DNA of 64,000 bases from Budvicia diplopodorum (GCF_009800925.1 NZ_WOYF01000003.1:248001-312000); one strand, 5' to 3'; counted from the stretch's first letter, positions 44,129 to 55,347 are shown. Program-made: numbers and translations. Notes: generated by a model from the sequence alone, not told the origin.

Positions 44129-47014
44129 ATGCGAAAGTTGCATACCTATATCACCGGTATATTATTTATCTTGTCCTGTTGGATTCCCGCAGCTTTTGCC
44201 GCTCAGGGTTGGCAGCCGCTGACTGAAAGCATTCAGAAAAGTGAACGGGATACTCGTCAGTATAAGGCGATAAAGTTAGATAACGGTATGACCGTTTTGT
44301 TGGTATCCGATAACTTAGCCAGTAAATCATTGGCGGCATTGGCTTTGCCGGTGGGTTCTCTTGAAGACCCCGATAGCCAGCTTGGGCTTGCGCACTATCT
44401 GGAACATATGGTGCTGATGGGGTCAAAACGCTATCCGCAGCCTGACAGTATCTCTGAATTTCTTAAAAAACACGGCGGTAGCCATAATGCCAGCACCGCA
44501 TCTTATCGTACGGCTTTCTACCTTGAAGTCGAAAACGATGCGCTTGCCCCGGCGGTTGATCGCTTGGCCGATGCGATTGCAGAGCCTTTATTAGATCCGG
44601 TCTATGCCGATCGTGAGCGCAACGCAGTCAATGCCGAGATGACGATGGCTCGTTCCCGCGACGGTATGAGAATGGCTCAGGTTGGTGCGGAAACTTTAAA
44701 TCCTGCTCACCCGAGTGCACGTTTTTCCGGCGGTAATTTAGATACTCTGAAAGATAAGCCGGGCAGTAAATTACACGATGAGCTGGTGGCGTTTTACCAC
44801 CGTTACTATTCGGCTAACCTGATGGTCGGCGTGCTCTATAGCAATGACTCTTTAGATAATCTGGCCAAACTGGCAACCGACACGTTTGGCCGTATTGGTA
44901 ACCATAACGCCAGCGTTCCTGCCGTTACCGTTCCGGCAGCGACGGCTAAAGAGAAGGGGCTGATTATTCACTACGTTCCGGCCCAGCCTAATAAGCAGCT
45001 GCGCATTGAGTTTCGCATTGATAATAATATTGCCGATTTCCGCAGTAAAACGGATACCTATATCAGCTATCTGATCGGTAATCGTAGTGAAAATACGCTA
45101 TCTGACTGGCTGCGTAAGCAAGGTCTGGCTGACAGCATTGGCGCTGGCGTTAATCCGGTTATTGACCGTAACGGCGGGGTTTTCAGCATTGGGGTTTCAT
45201 TGACGGATAAAGGGCTGGCTAACCGGGATCGGGTTATTGCTGCGGTTTTTGACTATCTTAACGTGATTCGTAAGCAGGGAATTCGCAAAGACTATTTTGA
45301 TGAAATCGCCCATGTGATGGATTTAGACTTCCGTTATCCATCTATTTCACGCGATATGGACTATGTCGAGTGGCTATCGGATACCATGCTAAATATTCCA
45401 ATTGCCAACGTGCTGGATTCTGACTATTTGGCCGATCGTTACGATCCCAAAGCTATTGCTGCCCGTTTGGATGAAATGACGCCGCAGGCGGCCCGCATAT
45501 GGTTTGTCAGCCCCGATGAACCACATAATAAAACGGCTTACTTTGTTAACGCGCCTTATCAGGTAGAGCGTATTTCTCAGCAACAGGTTTCTCTCTGGCA
45601 GTCTGATGAAAAAACGTTAAATTTGAGCCTGCCAACGCTCAACCCGTATATTCCGGATGATTTTAAACTGGTCGCAAGAGCTGAAGCTCCGGCGGGGCCG
45701 ATTCAGGTATTAAACCAGAGTGATATCAGGGCATGGTACGCCCCGAGTAAGTACTTCCCGGATGAACCCAAAGCGAATATAAAGCTGGCTTTACGTAACG
45801 CTAAAACTTCAGACAGCGCTCGTAATCAGGTGATGTTTGCATTGACTGATTATTTAGCCAATCAGGCCCTTGCTCAGATCAACTATCAGGCTTCAGTCGG
45901 CGGTATTAGTTTTAGTACCGGCTTAGCGAATGGCCTGCAGCTTAACGTGACCGGTTTTAATCAGCGAATTCCTCAGCTCGTTACCGCCTTCTTAGATCAG
46001 TATCGTACTTTCACTCCGACGGCAGAGCAATTGACTCAGGCCAAATCATGGTATCGGGAGCAGCTAGATGCGGCAGAGAAAGGCAAAGCGTATGAACTGG
46101 CTTTACAGCCTGTACAGTCACTGTCTCAGGTTCCATACACCGAACGAAACGAGCGGCGTAGCACGCTGGATAACATTTCTGTCGATGATATTGTTCAGTA
46201 TCGCAATCAGCTCCTGACCAACGGTACGCCAGAATTATTTGTTCTCGGCAACATGACGCCGGAGCAGGTTAAGCAGCTTGCACTGGGCGTCAAACAGCAA
46301 TTAGGCTGCGTAGGTACCGAGTGGTGGCATGGCCAGAACGTGGTGGTTGATAAACCGACGTTAGCGAACCTGACGAGAAAAGGCAGCAGTACGGATTCCG
46401 CATTGGGGGCCGTTTATATTCCTCAGGGTTATGATGAAGTTCAGGGCATGGCTCGCAGCAACCTGCTTGCCCAGATTATCCAGCCCTGGTTTTATAACCA
46501 ACTGAGAACTGAAGAGCAGTTGGGATATGCCGTATTTGCTTTCCCAATGCAGGTTGGTCGCCAGTCGGGCATTGGCTTCTTATTGCAGACTAATAGTAAA
46601 ACCCCGGCTTATCTTGAAACGCGTTACCTCAGTTTCTATAAAATGGCAGAAAAACGCCTGTCAGAAATGAAAGAGGCCGACTTTAACCAGTACAAGCAGG
46701 CTCTAATCAATGAACTAGAACAGCGTCCGCAAACGTTGGATGACGAAGCTGGCTATTACACCAATGACTTTGGCCGTGGGAATGCCCATTTCGATACCAG
46801 AGCTAAGGTACTGGCTCAGGTGAGAAGCTTGACCAAGGCAGATATTCAGGCTTTCTTCCAACAGGCGGTTATCGACAGTAAAGGTCTGGCTGTGATTTCT
46901 CAGGTCATGGGGCAGAGCGATGTGAAAACGGAATATGCACAGCCTAAAGGTTGGACTGAATATCCGAATACCTCATCCCTGCAAAAGACCTTGCCCGTTG
47001 AGGTTCAGAAGTAA
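44129..47014 (+). CDS. ptrA: Protease III (pitrilysin), periplasmic zinc peptidase
   Basis: The M16 metalloprotease of about 961 residues (E. coli 962) degrades small peptides in the periplasm. A signal peptide (ITGILFILSCWIPAAFA) precedes the mature part. The inverted zinc motif HxxEH is seen in HYLEHMVLMG, with a distal glutamate in NAVNAEMTMA. The frame extends upstream to 44018, but that start is TTG; the ATG at 44129 has a strong ribosome site (aaggaaag). It overlaps recB by one base (TAATG), giving coupled translation. Confidence 0.96.
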   Translation: MRKLHTYITGILFILSCWIPAAFAAQGWQPLTESIQKSERDTRQYKAIKLDNGMTVLLVSDNLASKSLAALALPVGSLEDPDSQLGLAHYLEHMVLMGSKRYPQPDSISEFLKKHGGSHNASTASYRTAFYLEVENDALAPAVDRLADAIAEPLLDPVYADRERNAVNAEMTMARSRDGMRMAQVGAETLNPAHPSARFSGGNLDTLKDKPGSKLHDELVAFYHRYYSANLMVGVLYSNDSLDNLAKLATDTFGRIGNHNASVPAVTVPAATAKEKGLIIHYVPAQPNKQLRIEFRIDNNIADFRSKTDTYISYLIGNRSENTLSDWLRKQGLADSIGAGVNPVIDRNGGVFSIGVSLTDKGLANRDRVIAAVFDYLNVIRKQGIRKDYFDEIAHVMDLDFRYPSISRDMDYVEWLSDTMLNIPIANVLDSDYLADRYDPKAIAARLDEMTPQAARIWFVSPDEPHNKTAYFVNAPYQVERISQQQVSLWQSDEKTLNLSLPTLNPYIPDDFKLVARAEAPAGPIQVLNQSDIRAWYAPSKYFPDEPKANIKLALRNAKTSDSARNQVMFALTDYLANQALAQINYQASVGGISFSTGLANGLQLNVTGFNQRIPQLVTAFLDQYRTFTPTAEQLTQAKSWYREQLDAAEKGKAYELALQPVQSLSQVPYTERNERRSTLDNISVDDIVQYRNQLLTNGTPELFVLGNMTPEQVKQLALGVKQQLGCVGTEWWHGQNVVVDKPTLANLTRKGSSTDSALGAVYIPQGYDEVQGMARSNLLAQIIQPWFYNQLRTEEQLGYAVFAFPMQVGRQSGIGFLLQTNSKTPAYLETRYLSFYKMAEKRLSEMKEADFNQYKQALINELEQRPQTLDDEAGYYTNDFGRGNAHFDTRAKVLAQVRSLTKADIQAFFQQAVIDSKGLAVISQVMGQSDVKTEYAQPKGWTEYPNTSSLQKTLPVEVQK

Positions 47015-50000
47015 TGACCGAACGGCTGCCTGAATCGCTTAACCCGTTAACGCTCCCCCTGTTCGGGGAGCGCTTAATCGAGGCTTCGGCCGGAACGGGA
47101 AAAACCTATACCCTTGCGGCGCTTTATCTGCGTCTGCTGCTTGGGTTGGGCGGTGAGGCTGCTTATCCCCGGCCTTTATCTGTGGAAGAGATTCTGGTGG
47201 TAACGTTTACAGAAGCCGCCACGGAGGAGTTACGCAATCGCATCAGAGAGAATATTCATAGTTTGCGTATTGCCTGTATCCGTAATCAAAGTAGCGATAC
47301 GCTTTTGACTCAGCTTATGGCCGAAGTTCCAGATATCGAGAGCGCCTCTTCGCTATTACTGGCGGCAGAACGCCAGATGGATGAAGCGGCTATCTATACT
47401 ATCCACGGTTTTTGCCAGCGAATGTTAAGCCATAATGCCTTTGAGTCAGGCATTTTGTTTGAGCAATCACTGATTCAGGATGAACTACCGCTGCGCCGTC
47501 GGGCTACCGCCGATTTTTGGCGCAGGCATTGCTATCCTTTACCGTTACCGGTGGCTCAGGCTATTAGCGAGGAGTGGAGCGGTCCGGAAAGGCTACTGGC
47601 CGACTTATTGCCTTACCTGCACGGTGAAGCTCCTCAGCTTCGTTATCCTCCGTCTCAGGACGATATATCGCAGCGTCACCGGCAAATTATTGACCGGATC
47701 GACGAGGTTAAACAGCGGTGGCGGGAGTCTGCGGCAGATCTTGAATCGTTTATCAGCGGTTCCGATGTCGACAAGCGTAGCTATAGCTCGAAGAACCTGC
47801 CTAACTGGTTAAATAAAGTGGGCCTCTGGGCTGAAGAAAACACCCAGAGCTATCGGTTGCCAAAAGATCTTAATAACTTTCGCCAGTCAACGATTGTAGA
47901 AAAAACCAAGAAGGGTATACCTCCGGTTCATCCGTTGTTTACTGCCATTGAACTACTTTACGCTGAACCATTGACCCTGAGAGACTTGATTTTAGCCAAA
48001 GCTATGAGTGAAGTTCGCCTGACCGTTCAGCAGGAGAAACGCCGCCGGGCGGAGCTGGGGTTTGATGATTTACTGAGCCGGTTAGATACGGCACTGCAAC
48101 GGTCAGGGGCCGATGCGCTGGCCGAGGCAATACGCCAGCGTTATCCCGTCGCTCTGATTGACGAATTTCAGGATACCGATCCTCAACAGTATCGAATTTT
48201 CCATAAGCTGTATGGCGGAAGGCAGGATACCGGCCTGTTGCTTATCGGCGACCCTAAACAGGCCATTTACGCGTTTCGCGGTGCAGACATTTTTACCTAT
48301 ATGCGGGCACGCAGTGAAGTGAGCAGCCACTACACTATGGACACCAATTGGCGTTCATCATCGGCGCTGGTGAATTCGGTCAATACCTTATTCCAGCGGA
48401 TGCCCGCTCCGTTTATTTTTAATCAGATTCCTTTTATTGCGGTGAAACCTGCCGAGAAAAACCAACGGCTTGGCTTTGAACTGCATGGGCAGGATCAACC
48501 GGCAATGGGCTTTTGGTTACAGCCGGGTGAAGCGTCAGGGCAGAACGAGTATCAGCAACTGATGGCTCGACAGTGTGCGGCACAGATTCGAGACTGGCTG
48601 ACGGCAGGGCAACGGCAGCAGGCATGGCTGGTGCGTGGCGATTGGCGACAGCCGGTGATTGCTGCCGATATTGCTATTCTGGTTCGAACGGGAAAAGAGG
48701 CGGAGCTGGTACGGGATGCTTTAAGCGCGTTGGCTATTCCGTCTGTGTATCTTTCTAATCGTGAGAGCGTATTTGCCACTGCCGAAGCGAAAGATTTGCT
48801 GTGGTTACTGCAGGCCGTACTGACGCCGGAAAAAGATCGGGCATTGCGTAGTGCATTAGCCAGCGGGTTGCTTGGGTTAGATGCTCGCCAAATTGATGCA
48901 ATTAATCAAGATGAACGCCAGTGGGATCGGCTGGTGGATGAGTTTAGCCAGTACCGCAGTCTATGGCTCAAGCGCGGTGTGCTGCCCATGCTGCGGGAAG
49001 TGATGGCCAAGCGACAGCTGGCAGAAAACCTGTTAGTGACGCCGGGCGGTGAACGGCGGCTGACTGATGTGATGCATATCGGTGAACTGTTGCAGGAAGC
49101 TGCACTTATGCTGGAAAGTGAGCACTCGCTGGTGCGCTGGCTGGCTCAACAGATTGCTCAGCCAAACGTTCAGGCAGATAGCCAACAGCTGCGGCTGGAG
49201 AGCGAGCGTAATCTGGTGCGGATCGTGACTATCCATAAATCCAAAGGGCTTGAATATTCGCTGGTTTGGCTGCCGTTTATTTGCGGTTTCCGTCCACAAA
49301 GTCAGGCGTTGTACCATGATAGAGATACCTTTTCGGCCACGCTGGATCTTCACCAAAGTGAGGACGCACTCACGTTAGCCGAAGAAGAGCGCTTGGCTGA
49401 AGATTTACGTTTACTGTACGTTGCACTGACTCGATCGATTTACCACTGTAGTATTGGCGTTACGCCACTCTACGCGGGCAATCGAACAAAGGGTAACTCA
49501 GATATACACCGTAGCGCTATTGGGTATTTACTGCAGCAAGGGCTGGCCGGTGATTCGACTCTACTGTCTGACTCGCTGAGCGCTTTAGAGCAGCACGAGG
49601 GCATTTGCGTTTATCCGGTTACCAATACGGATTCAACCGTCTGGAAGGATGTTATTACGCTGCCAGAAAGCCTGAGCGCGCGCGCGTTTAACGGCCATAG
49701 TCAGGATAATTGGCGAGTCACCAGCTATTCAGGCCTGCAGCAGGGCGCGACTCAGCATTATGACATACTTCCACGCTTTGATACCGATGCTGCCGGTGAG
49801 AAAAATGATAGCCAGCATGCGCTGCTGAGCCCTCATAGTTTTCCTAAAGGCGCTGTTCCCGGCACGTTTCTTCACGACCTGTTGGAATCGATTGATTTTA
49901 GCAAGCCTATTGATCAGGCTTTTCTCGCCGAAAGGCTGGTTATTCAGGGGCTAGACAGCCACTGGTTACCGGTTGTTCAATCGTGGTTAGAAGCGATCGT

Positions 50001-50556
50001 GAATGCACCTCTTGAACGGGAACGGGGTATTTGTCTAAAAGATATCCCACCGGCTAATCGTCAGTCGGAGCTGCAGTTTTATTTGCCTATCGGCCCAATG
50101 CTGGAGTCCGGCAAGCTGGATGCATTGGTGAAACGCTATGACCCGCTGTCTGCCCGCTGCCCTGAGCTTAACTTTCGTCAGGTAAGGGGAATGCTTAAAG
50201 GGTTTATTGACCTCGTATTTTGCTGGCAAGGGCGCTATTACCTGCTGGACTATAAGTCTAACTGGCTGGGAGACAGCAGCGATGCTTATACCCCCGAAGC
50301 GATGGAACGGGCTATGTGCGAGCATCGGTACGATTTGCAATATCAACTTTATTCTCTGGCTCTGCATCGCTATTTACGTCACCGGATTGCCGATTACGAC
50401 TATCAGCATCATTTTGGTGGCGTATTTTATCTATTCTTACGCGGTCTGGAACAGGATAAGCCTGAACAGGGCGTGTTCTACTGTCGCCCTCAGTGGAATT
50501 TAGTCGACGGTTTAGATCGATTGTTTGCCGGAGAGAAGGAGCCTGCGCGTGTTTAA
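47014..50556 (+). CDS. recB: RecBCD exonuclease V, beta subunit (helicase/nuclease)
   Basis: The 1180-residue protein (same as E. coli) is a 3'-5' SF1 helicase with a C-terminal nuclease. Walker A is EASAGTGKTYTLA near residue 23-35, with VVTFTEAATEELR following. Walker B is ALIDEFQDTDP, and the SF1 motifs LLIGDPKQAIYAFRGAD, TIHKSKGLEY and LLYVALTR follow. The nuclease site is in GFIDLVFCWQGRYYLLDYKSNW. It starts within the stop codon of ptrA and its end overlaps recD. Confidence 0.98.
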   Translation: MTERLPESLNPLTLPLFGERLIEASAGTGKTYTLAALYLRLLLGLGGEAAYPRPLSVEEILVVTFTEAATEELRNRIRENIHSLRIACIRNQSSDTLLTQLMAEVPDIESASSLLLAAERQMDEAAIYTIHGFCQRMLSHNAFESGILFEQSLIQDELPLRRRATADFWRRHCYPLPLPVAQAISEEWSGPERLLADLLPYLHGEAPQLRYPPSQDDISQRHRQIIDRIDEVKQRWRESAADLESFISGSDVDKRSYSSKNLPNWLNKVGLWAEENTQSYRLPKDLNNFRQSTIVEKTKKGIPPVHPLFTAIELLYAEPLTLRDLILAKAMSEVRLTVQQEKRRRAELGFDDLLSRLDTALQRSGADALAEAIRQRYPVALIDEFQDTDPQQYRIFHKLYGGRQDTGLLLIGDPKQAIYAFRGADIFTYMRARSEVSSHYTMDTNWRSSSALVNSVNTLFQRMPAPFIFNQIPFIAVKPAEKNQRLGFELHGQDQPAMGFWLQPGEASGQNEYQQLMARQCAAQIRDWLTAGQRQQAWLVRGDWRQPVIAADIAILVRTGKEAELVRDALSALAIPSVYLSNRESVFATAEAKDLLWLLQAVLTPEKDRALRSALASGLLGLDARQIDAINQDERQWDRLVDEFSQYRSLWLKRGVLPMLREVMAKRQLAENLLVTPGGERRLTDVMHIGELLQEAALMLESEHSLVRWLAQQIAQPNVQADSQQLRLESERNLVRIVTIHKSKGLEYSLVWLPFICGFRPQSQALYHDRDTFSATLDLHQSEDALTLAEEERLAEDLRLLYVALTRSIYHCSIGVTPLYAGNRTKGNSDIHRSAIGYLLQQGLAGDSTLLSDSLSALEQHEGICVYPVTNTDSTVWKDVITLPESLSARAFNGHSQDNWRVTSYSGLQQGATQHYDILPRFDTDAAGEKNDSQHALLSPHSFPKGAVPGTFLHDLLESIDFSKPIDQAFLAERLVIQGLDSHWLPVVQSWLEAIVNAPLERERGICLKDIPPANRQSELQFYLPIGPMLESGKLDALVKRYDPLSARCPELNFRQVRGMLKGFIDLVFCWQGRYYLLDYKSNWLGDSSDAYTPEAMERAMCEHRYDLQYQLYSLALHRYLRHRIADYDYQHHFGGVFYLFLRGLEQDKPEQGVFYCRPQWNLVDGLDRLFAGEKEPARV

Positions 50557-52420
50557 CCTGTTGCAGAAAGCCGCAGAGATTAATCTTTTTCGTCCGTTAG
50601 ATGTTCAGCTGGCCCGGCTCCTTGCTACCGATAGCGAGCCCCAGCTGGCGCTACTGATTGCGAAACTGAGTGCCGAAGCCGGTGCTGGCCATGTGTGTTT
50701 GTCGTTAAGCTCATTGAATGAATTTTCGCTGTTTGACGGGCGACATAGCGAGCTGGCGGCTGAAATTTGGCGATGCGCCGGTCGTCCTGAACGCGCTGAT
50801 TTCTTGGCGGCGGTGAATGCCTCTCCGGTAGTCAGTGATGGTGGATTAGCCACGCCGTTGGTGCTGTCAGGCGATCGCCTGTATCTGCAACGGATGTGGC
50901 AGGATGAAGGGCAGGTTGCCGCGTTCTTCTTGCATCATAGCCGCAATATGGAGATTGGCGCCGTCGGGCTGCATGAAGAGACGCTTCGTCAGGCTTTAGA
51001 TAATTTATTTGAGCCGGTCCCTGATGATACTGACTGGCAGAAAGTGGCTGCCGCAGTCGCAGTAAGCCGTCAGGTGTCGATTATTTCTGGCGGTCCGGGA
51101 ACCGGAAAAACCACGACCGTTGCTCGTCTGCTGGCCGCGTTAATACGGTTGGCCGGTCCGGCTAAATTACGTATCGCTCTTGCCGCGCCCACCGGAAAGG
51201 CGGCGGCTCGCCTGACCGAATCCCTTGGTAAAGCCAGCCAGAACCTGCCGTTGAGCGATGTACAACGACAGCAAATGCCGTCGGAAGCCTCTACGCTTCA
51301 CCGCTTACTTGGCGTTCAGCCCAATAGCCGTCAGCTACGCTATCACAAAGACAATCCATTACATCTTGATGTACTGATTGTCGATGAAGCATCGATGGTC
51401 GATTTACCCATGATGGCGCGTCTGGTTGATGCTTTGCCTGAGCGTGCCCGGCTAATTTTATTAGGCGATCGCGATCAGCTGGCTTCCGTTGAGGCGGGTG
51501 CCGTGCTGGGGGATATCTGTCGGTTTGCGGAGCAAGGCTATAGCAATAGCCGAGCCATTCAGCTGTCAGGCCTGACCGGATATCACATTGAGGGTAATCA
51601 TTTAGCCGGTTCGGTGCCGGTCCGAGATAACCTATGTTTGCTAAGAAAAAGCTATCGTTTTCATCAATATTCCGGCATCGGTCAGTTCTCTTTGGCGGTT
51701 AATCAAGGTGATGGAAGAGGGGCGATTGGCTGTTTTAACCGGGGTTTTAGCGATCTTGAATGGTTGAAAATGAGTGACGGTAATGACTATTTGCGATTGC
51801 TGGAGCATTGTACCGAGGGCTATAGGCATTACCTGAGCCAGATAAAAACCGCTGATCCTTTAGCGGTTCTGGCGCTGTTTAACCAGTTTCGTTTACTGTG
51901 CGCGTTGCGCAGTGGTCCTTTTGGCGTCGAAGGATTAAATACCCGAATAGAGCAAGCGCTGCTGGCTAAACGACTCATAGCCAAAATGCCCGGCGCGGCA
52001 GGACCTTGGTATCCGGGGCGCCCGGTTATGGTGAGCCGTAATGATTCATCATTGGGGTTATACAATGGTGATATCGGTATCGCTCTGATGACCGATAGCG
52101 GAGAAATTCGGGTCTATTTTCAATTGCCGGACGGTTCGGTGAAAGCCGTTCAACCCAGCCGATTGCCCACCTGCGAAACGGCTTATGCCATGACGGTGCA
52201 TAAATCCCAAGGCTCAGAGTTTGCTCATACCGTATTAGCGTTGCCCGACAGTTTCTCTCCACTGATAAGCAGGGAACTGGTCTATACCGCGATCACCCGA
52301 GCCCGTGAAAAGTTAACGCTGTTTGCCAATGAAAATATTTTACTCTCTGCTATCCGAGCGCCAACCGAACGCCGGAGCGGGTTGGCGGAACGTTTAGCCG
52401 TGGAAGTGGGCTTCGATTAA
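50549..52420 (+). CDS. recD: RecBCD exonuclease V, alpha subunit (5'-3' helicase)
   Basis: The protein of about 623 residues (E. coli 608) is the fast 5'-3' helicase subunit. Walker A is GGPGTGKTTTVARLLA, Walker B VDEASMVD, and later motifs include LLGDRDQLASVEAGAVLGDIC and MTVHKSQGSEF with TAITRAR. I use the GTG at 50549, which has the ribosome site aaggag and overlaps recB by 8 nt; a TTG 24 nt upstream is less likely. The stop is only 2 nt from the convergent argA stop, with no hairpin between. Confidence 0.96.
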   Translation: MFNLLQKAAEINLFRPLDVQLARLLATDSEPQLALLIAKLSAEAGAGHVCLSLSSLNEFSLFDGRHSELAAEIWRCAGRPERADFLAAVNASPVVSDGGLATPLVLSGDRLYLQRMWQDEGQVAAFFLHHSRNMEIGAVGLHEETLRQALDNLFEPVPDDTDWQKVAAAVAVSRQVSIISGGPGTGKTTTVARLLAALIRLAGPAKLRIALAAPTGKAAARLTESLGKASQNLPLSDVQRQQMPSEASTLHRLLGVQPNSRQLRYHKDNPLHLDVLIVDEASMVDLPMMARLVDALPERARLILLGDRDQLASVEAGAVLGDICRFAEQGYSNSRAIQLSGLTGYHIEGNHLAGSVPVRDNLCLLRKSYRFHQYSGIGQFSLAVNQGDGRGAIGCFNRGFSDLEWLKMSDGNDYLRLLEHCTEGYRHYLSQIKTADPLAVLALFNQFRLLCALRSGPFGVEGLNTRIEQALLAKRLIAKMPGAAGPWYPGRPVMVSRNDSSLGLYNGDIGIALMTDSGEIRVYFQLPDGSVKAVQPSRLPTCETAYAMTVHKSQGSEFAHTVLALPDSFSPLISRELVYTAITRAREKLTLFANENILLSAIRAPTERRSGLAERLAVEVGFD

Positions 52421-52422
52421 TA

Positions 52423-53748
52423 TCAGACCGGAGTTACCAGAATTTTTGAACGGCGTTGGTAATTATATAGCGCCTGCTTTTTCATCGGCAGATCGTCAAT
52501 GTTGGCGGGCGTAAAGCCGCGTTCCTGAAACCAGTGGATGCTGTGGGTAGTGAGAACAAATAGCTTTTCTAACCCCATTAAACGGGCCTGACCGCTGACC
52601 TTTTCCAACAGTATTTCGCCGCGCAGTGAACTGCGGTATTCAGGATGCACCGCCACGCAGGCCATTTCACCAATTTTTTCTTCGGGGAAGGGATAGAGGG
52701 CCGCGCAGGCGATGGTCATATTGTCGCGCTCTATGATGGTAAATTTATCAATTTCCATCTCAAGCTGTTCTCTGGAACGGCGGACCAAAATACCCTGCTG
52801 CTCTAACGGGCGGATCAGTTCAAGAATTCCGCCAATATCGTGAATAGTTGCCCGCCGAACCTGCTCGGCACTTTCCATGACGATCTGAGTACCGATACCG
52901 TCTCGGGAGAATAGCTCTTGTAGCAGTGCACCACTGTCCTGATAGCTGATCAGGTGGCAACGACGCACTCCGCTGCGGCAGGCTTTTACTGCGCCGCGCA
53001 AGAAGCGCACGGTACCTGAATGGTAATCGCCGTTAGTTTCATAACGTTCAAGATACTTTTGTGCATCGTTGGGAAACAGTTCTGGTAAAACGTTACCGTT
53101 TTCATCTTCTACACCCTGTGATGAACAAAAACCGATCATTTTCTCTGCTTTGAGCTTGATAGCTAATTGCGTCGCAACTTCTTCTGACGTGAGGTTAAAG
53201 CTTTCACCGGTAACGGATACGGCGACGGGGCCCAGCAATACAATAGCGCCGCTGTCTAGCTGGCGATGAATCGCTTCTTCATCAATACGACGAATACGGC
53301 CGGAGTGGCAGTAGTCAATGCCATCATCCACGCCCAGCGGTTGTGAAATCACGAAGTTGCCGCTAACGACGTTAATATGCGCTCCTTGAAGTGGAGTATT
53401 ATTCAGGCTCATTGATAAACGGGCCGTGATATCCAGCTGTAACCGGCCTGCGGCCTGTTTGACTAACTCCAGCGATTCGGCATCGGTGACTCGGGTATGT
53501 TTATGATAGATAGCCTGTTTATTATGTACGGTTAGGTTGGCATCGATTTGCGGTCTGGCACCATAAACTACCACTAGGCGGATGCCTAAACTGTGTAATA
53601 GCCCGATATCATTGATAATATTGCTAAAATTGTCATGCTCAATAGCTTCGCCACCGAGCATAATGACAAAGGTTTTGCCGCGGTGAGCATTAATATAAGG
53701 AACTGAATGGCGAAAGCCCTCAACCAGCTCAATACTGCGTTCCTTCAT
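52423..53748 (-). CDS. argA: N-acetylglutamate synthase
   Basis: The 441-residue enzyme (E. coli 443) makes N-acetylglutamate from glutamate and acetyl-CoA, the first step of arginine synthesis. The N-terminal amino-acid kinase-like domain has [10 protein letters not shown] and [11 protein letters not shown] and binds arginine for feedback inhibition. The C-terminal GNAT domain has [19 protein letters not shown] for CoA binding. Two ARG boxes lie just upstream, indicating ArgR repression. Confidence 0.97.
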   Translation of the reverse strand: MKERSIELVEGFRHSVPYINAHRGKTFVIMLGGEAIEHDNFSNIINDIGLLHSLGIRLVVVYGARPQIDANLTVHNKQAIYHKHTRVTDAESLELVKQAAGRLQLDITARLSMSLNNTPLQGAHINVVSGNFVISQPLGVDDGIDYCHSGRIRRIDEEAIHRQLDSGAIVLLGPVAVSVTGESFNLTSEEVATQLAIKLKAEKMIGFCSSQGVEDENGNVLPELFPNDAQKYLERYETNGDYHSGTVRFLRGAVKACRSGVRRCHLISYQDSGALLQELFSRDGIGTQIVMESAEQVRRATIHDIGGILELIRPLEQQGILVRRSREQLEMEIDKFTIIERDNMTIACAALYPFPEEKIGEMACVAVHPEYRSSLRGEILLEKVSGQARLMGLEKLFVLTTHSIHWFQERGFTPANIDDLPMKKQALYNYQRRSKILVTPV

Positions 53749-53757
53749 GATGGACCT

Positions 53758-53796
53758 CTTGCATAATAATTCGTATTTTTTGTATTTTTATTCTAT
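53758..53796 (-). promoter_or_regulatory. Paired ARG boxes (ArgR operator) of argA
   Basis: Two copies of the ArgR pattern, tgcataataattcg (53760-53773) and tgtatttttattct (53781-53794), each match 12 of 14 core positions of TGAATwwwwATTCA. Their centres are 21 bp apart, the spacing of an ArgR hexamer site. They lie 10-50 bp before the argA start. The rest of the 53749-54072 gap is AT-rich, with nothing else recognised. Confidence 0.8.
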
Positions 53797-54072
53797 TTGA
53801 GGTCTGCTGGCAAGCAGAATATTTAGCCATTCTTCGTTTATCTGAATTTATCAATAATTGAGCGGTGGCCGGATTGAATGATTTTTTGTCTGATTTGAGC
53901 AATAAATGCTAATTTCCCCGATTTTGTACTCTATATTAGGGCTTATTCCCAATAGCATGCAGGTTAAGCGTGACAGCATTGCTTCTGTTAGGTAGAGTTT
54001 TCGCCAACTTTCAATTTTGCTTTATTGTGTCGTTTAAACAGTACATTTTACCAAGGATTATTACGGAGCATC

Positions 54073-55314
54073 ATGTCTAGCGTTAAACCCGATTATTTAC
54101 GCCGCCGTTTATTACAAGGCGCCGCGGCGACGTGGCTATTGAGCATAAGCGGGGTGGGTGCGGCTGCGGCGACTTCCAGCGTGATTGCCGTTCGGGTATG
54201 GCCATCCTCGACCTATACGCGGATCACGTTAGAATCTAGTACTCCATTGAAATATAATCAGTTTACCTTAGCAAATCCTAACCGTATCGTGATTGATATT
54301 GAGAACGTGCAGTTAAACAGCGTGCTGAACGGAATTGCTAATCAGGTTCAGAGCAGCGATCCGTATCTTAAAATGGCCCGCATCGGGCAGTTTGACCCTA
54401 ATACCGTACGGCTGGTGCTGGAACTAAAGCAAAATATTAATCCAAACCTGTTTACTCTCAAGCCCGTTGCGGAGTTCAAGAACCGCCTGGTGGTGGATTT
54501 GTATCCGTCTAACGGTAGTGCCGATGAAGCGGACGATCCTTTGCTGGCGTTATTAAAAGAGTATAACCAAGGAGCCTTGGAAAAGGATCCGCCCGCGGAG
54601 CTGCCTCAGGCCGGTAAAGCCGGGCGAGACAGGCCATTGGTAATTATGCTAGATCCGGGGCACGGTGGTGAAGATCCGGGAGCAATTGGTAAGCGTGGCA
54701 CTCGCGAAAAAGATATTGTGCTGCAAATAGCCCGTCGTTTACGCACTCTGATTCAAAAAGATCCGAAAATGAAGGTCTATATGACCCGCGATGAAGACGT
54801 GTTTATTCCTCTAAAGGTCCGTGTGGCAAAAGCGCGTAAACAGCGGGCTGACCTGTTTATTTCTATCCATGCGGATGCTTTTACCGATCGTTCAGCTAAC
54901 GGTTCGTCTATTTTTGCTTTATCGACCAAAGGGGCGACCAGTACGGCGGCTAAGTATCTGGCCCAGACTCAAAACGAAGCCGATGAAATTGGTGGAGTGA
55001 GTAAGAGTGGCGATCGCTATCTTGATCATACTATTTTTGATTTAGTACAAACTGCGGCGATTAATAACAGCCTGAAGTTTGGCAAAGAAGTGCTGACCCG
55101 TATGGGGAAAGTGAATAAACTGCATAAAAATAAAATTGAGCAGGCCGGCTTTGCGGTATTAAAAGCGCCAGATATTCCGTCTATTCTGATAGAAACCGCC
55201 TTTATTTCCAATCTGGAAGAAGAGCGTAAACTTCGTACTACGGCGTTCCAACAGCAGCTAGCTGAGTCTATTTTTACCGGAATTAAAGCGTATTTCGCGA
55301 CGATCAAGTATTAA
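54073..55314 (+). CDS. amiC: N-acetylmuramoyl-L-alanine amidase AmiC
   Basis: The periplasmic amidase of about 413 residues (E. coli 417) cuts septal peptidoglycan during cell separation and is activated by NlpD in E. coli. A twin-arginine signal (YLRRRLLQG) and hydrophobic stretch precede AAAATSS. An AMIN targeting domain (residues about 40-140) is followed by the Amidase_3 domain with zinc ligands in [19 protein letters not shown] and SIHADAF. The ATG at 54073 has a ggag ribosome site; the frame extends further upstream without support. Its last 36 bases are repeated twice downstream. Confidence 0.95.
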   Translation: MSSVKPDYLRRRLLQGAAATWLLSISGVGAAAATSSVIAVRVWPSSTYTRITLESSTPLKYNQFTLANPNRIVIDIENVQLNSVLNGIANQVQSSDPYLKMARIGQFDPNTVRLVLELKQNINPNLFTLKPVAEFKNRLVVDLYPSNGSADEADDPLLALLKEYNQGALEKDPPAELPQAGKAGRDRPLVIMLDPGHGGEDPGAIGKRGTREKDIVLQIARRLRTLIQKDPKMKVYMTRDEDVFIPLKVRVAKARKQRADLFISIHADAFTDRSANGSSIFALSTKGATSTAAKYLAQTQNEADEIGGVSKSGDRYLDHTIFDLVQTAAINNSLKFGKEVLTRMGKVNKLHKNKIEQAGFAVLKAPDIPSILIETAFISNLEEERKLRTTAFQQQLAESIFTGIKAYFATIKY

Positions 55315-55331
55315 TCCACGACAAACAGGCG
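55279..55331 (+). repeat. Tandem repeat copy 1: amiC 3' end and flank
   Basis: This covers the last codons of amiC (from ggaattaaagcg) and the first bases after its stop. It is the apparent source of two diverged downstream copies at 55935-55986 and 56530-56582. Confidence 0.75.
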
Positions 55332-55347
55332 TGCGCCTGTTTCATTT
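55323..55347 (+). terminator. Terminator hairpin after amiC
   Basis: The 8-bp perfect stem aaacaggc/gcctgttt (55323-55330 with 55335-55342) has a gtgc loop. The T-rich end ttcattt is weak. Confidence 0.6.
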
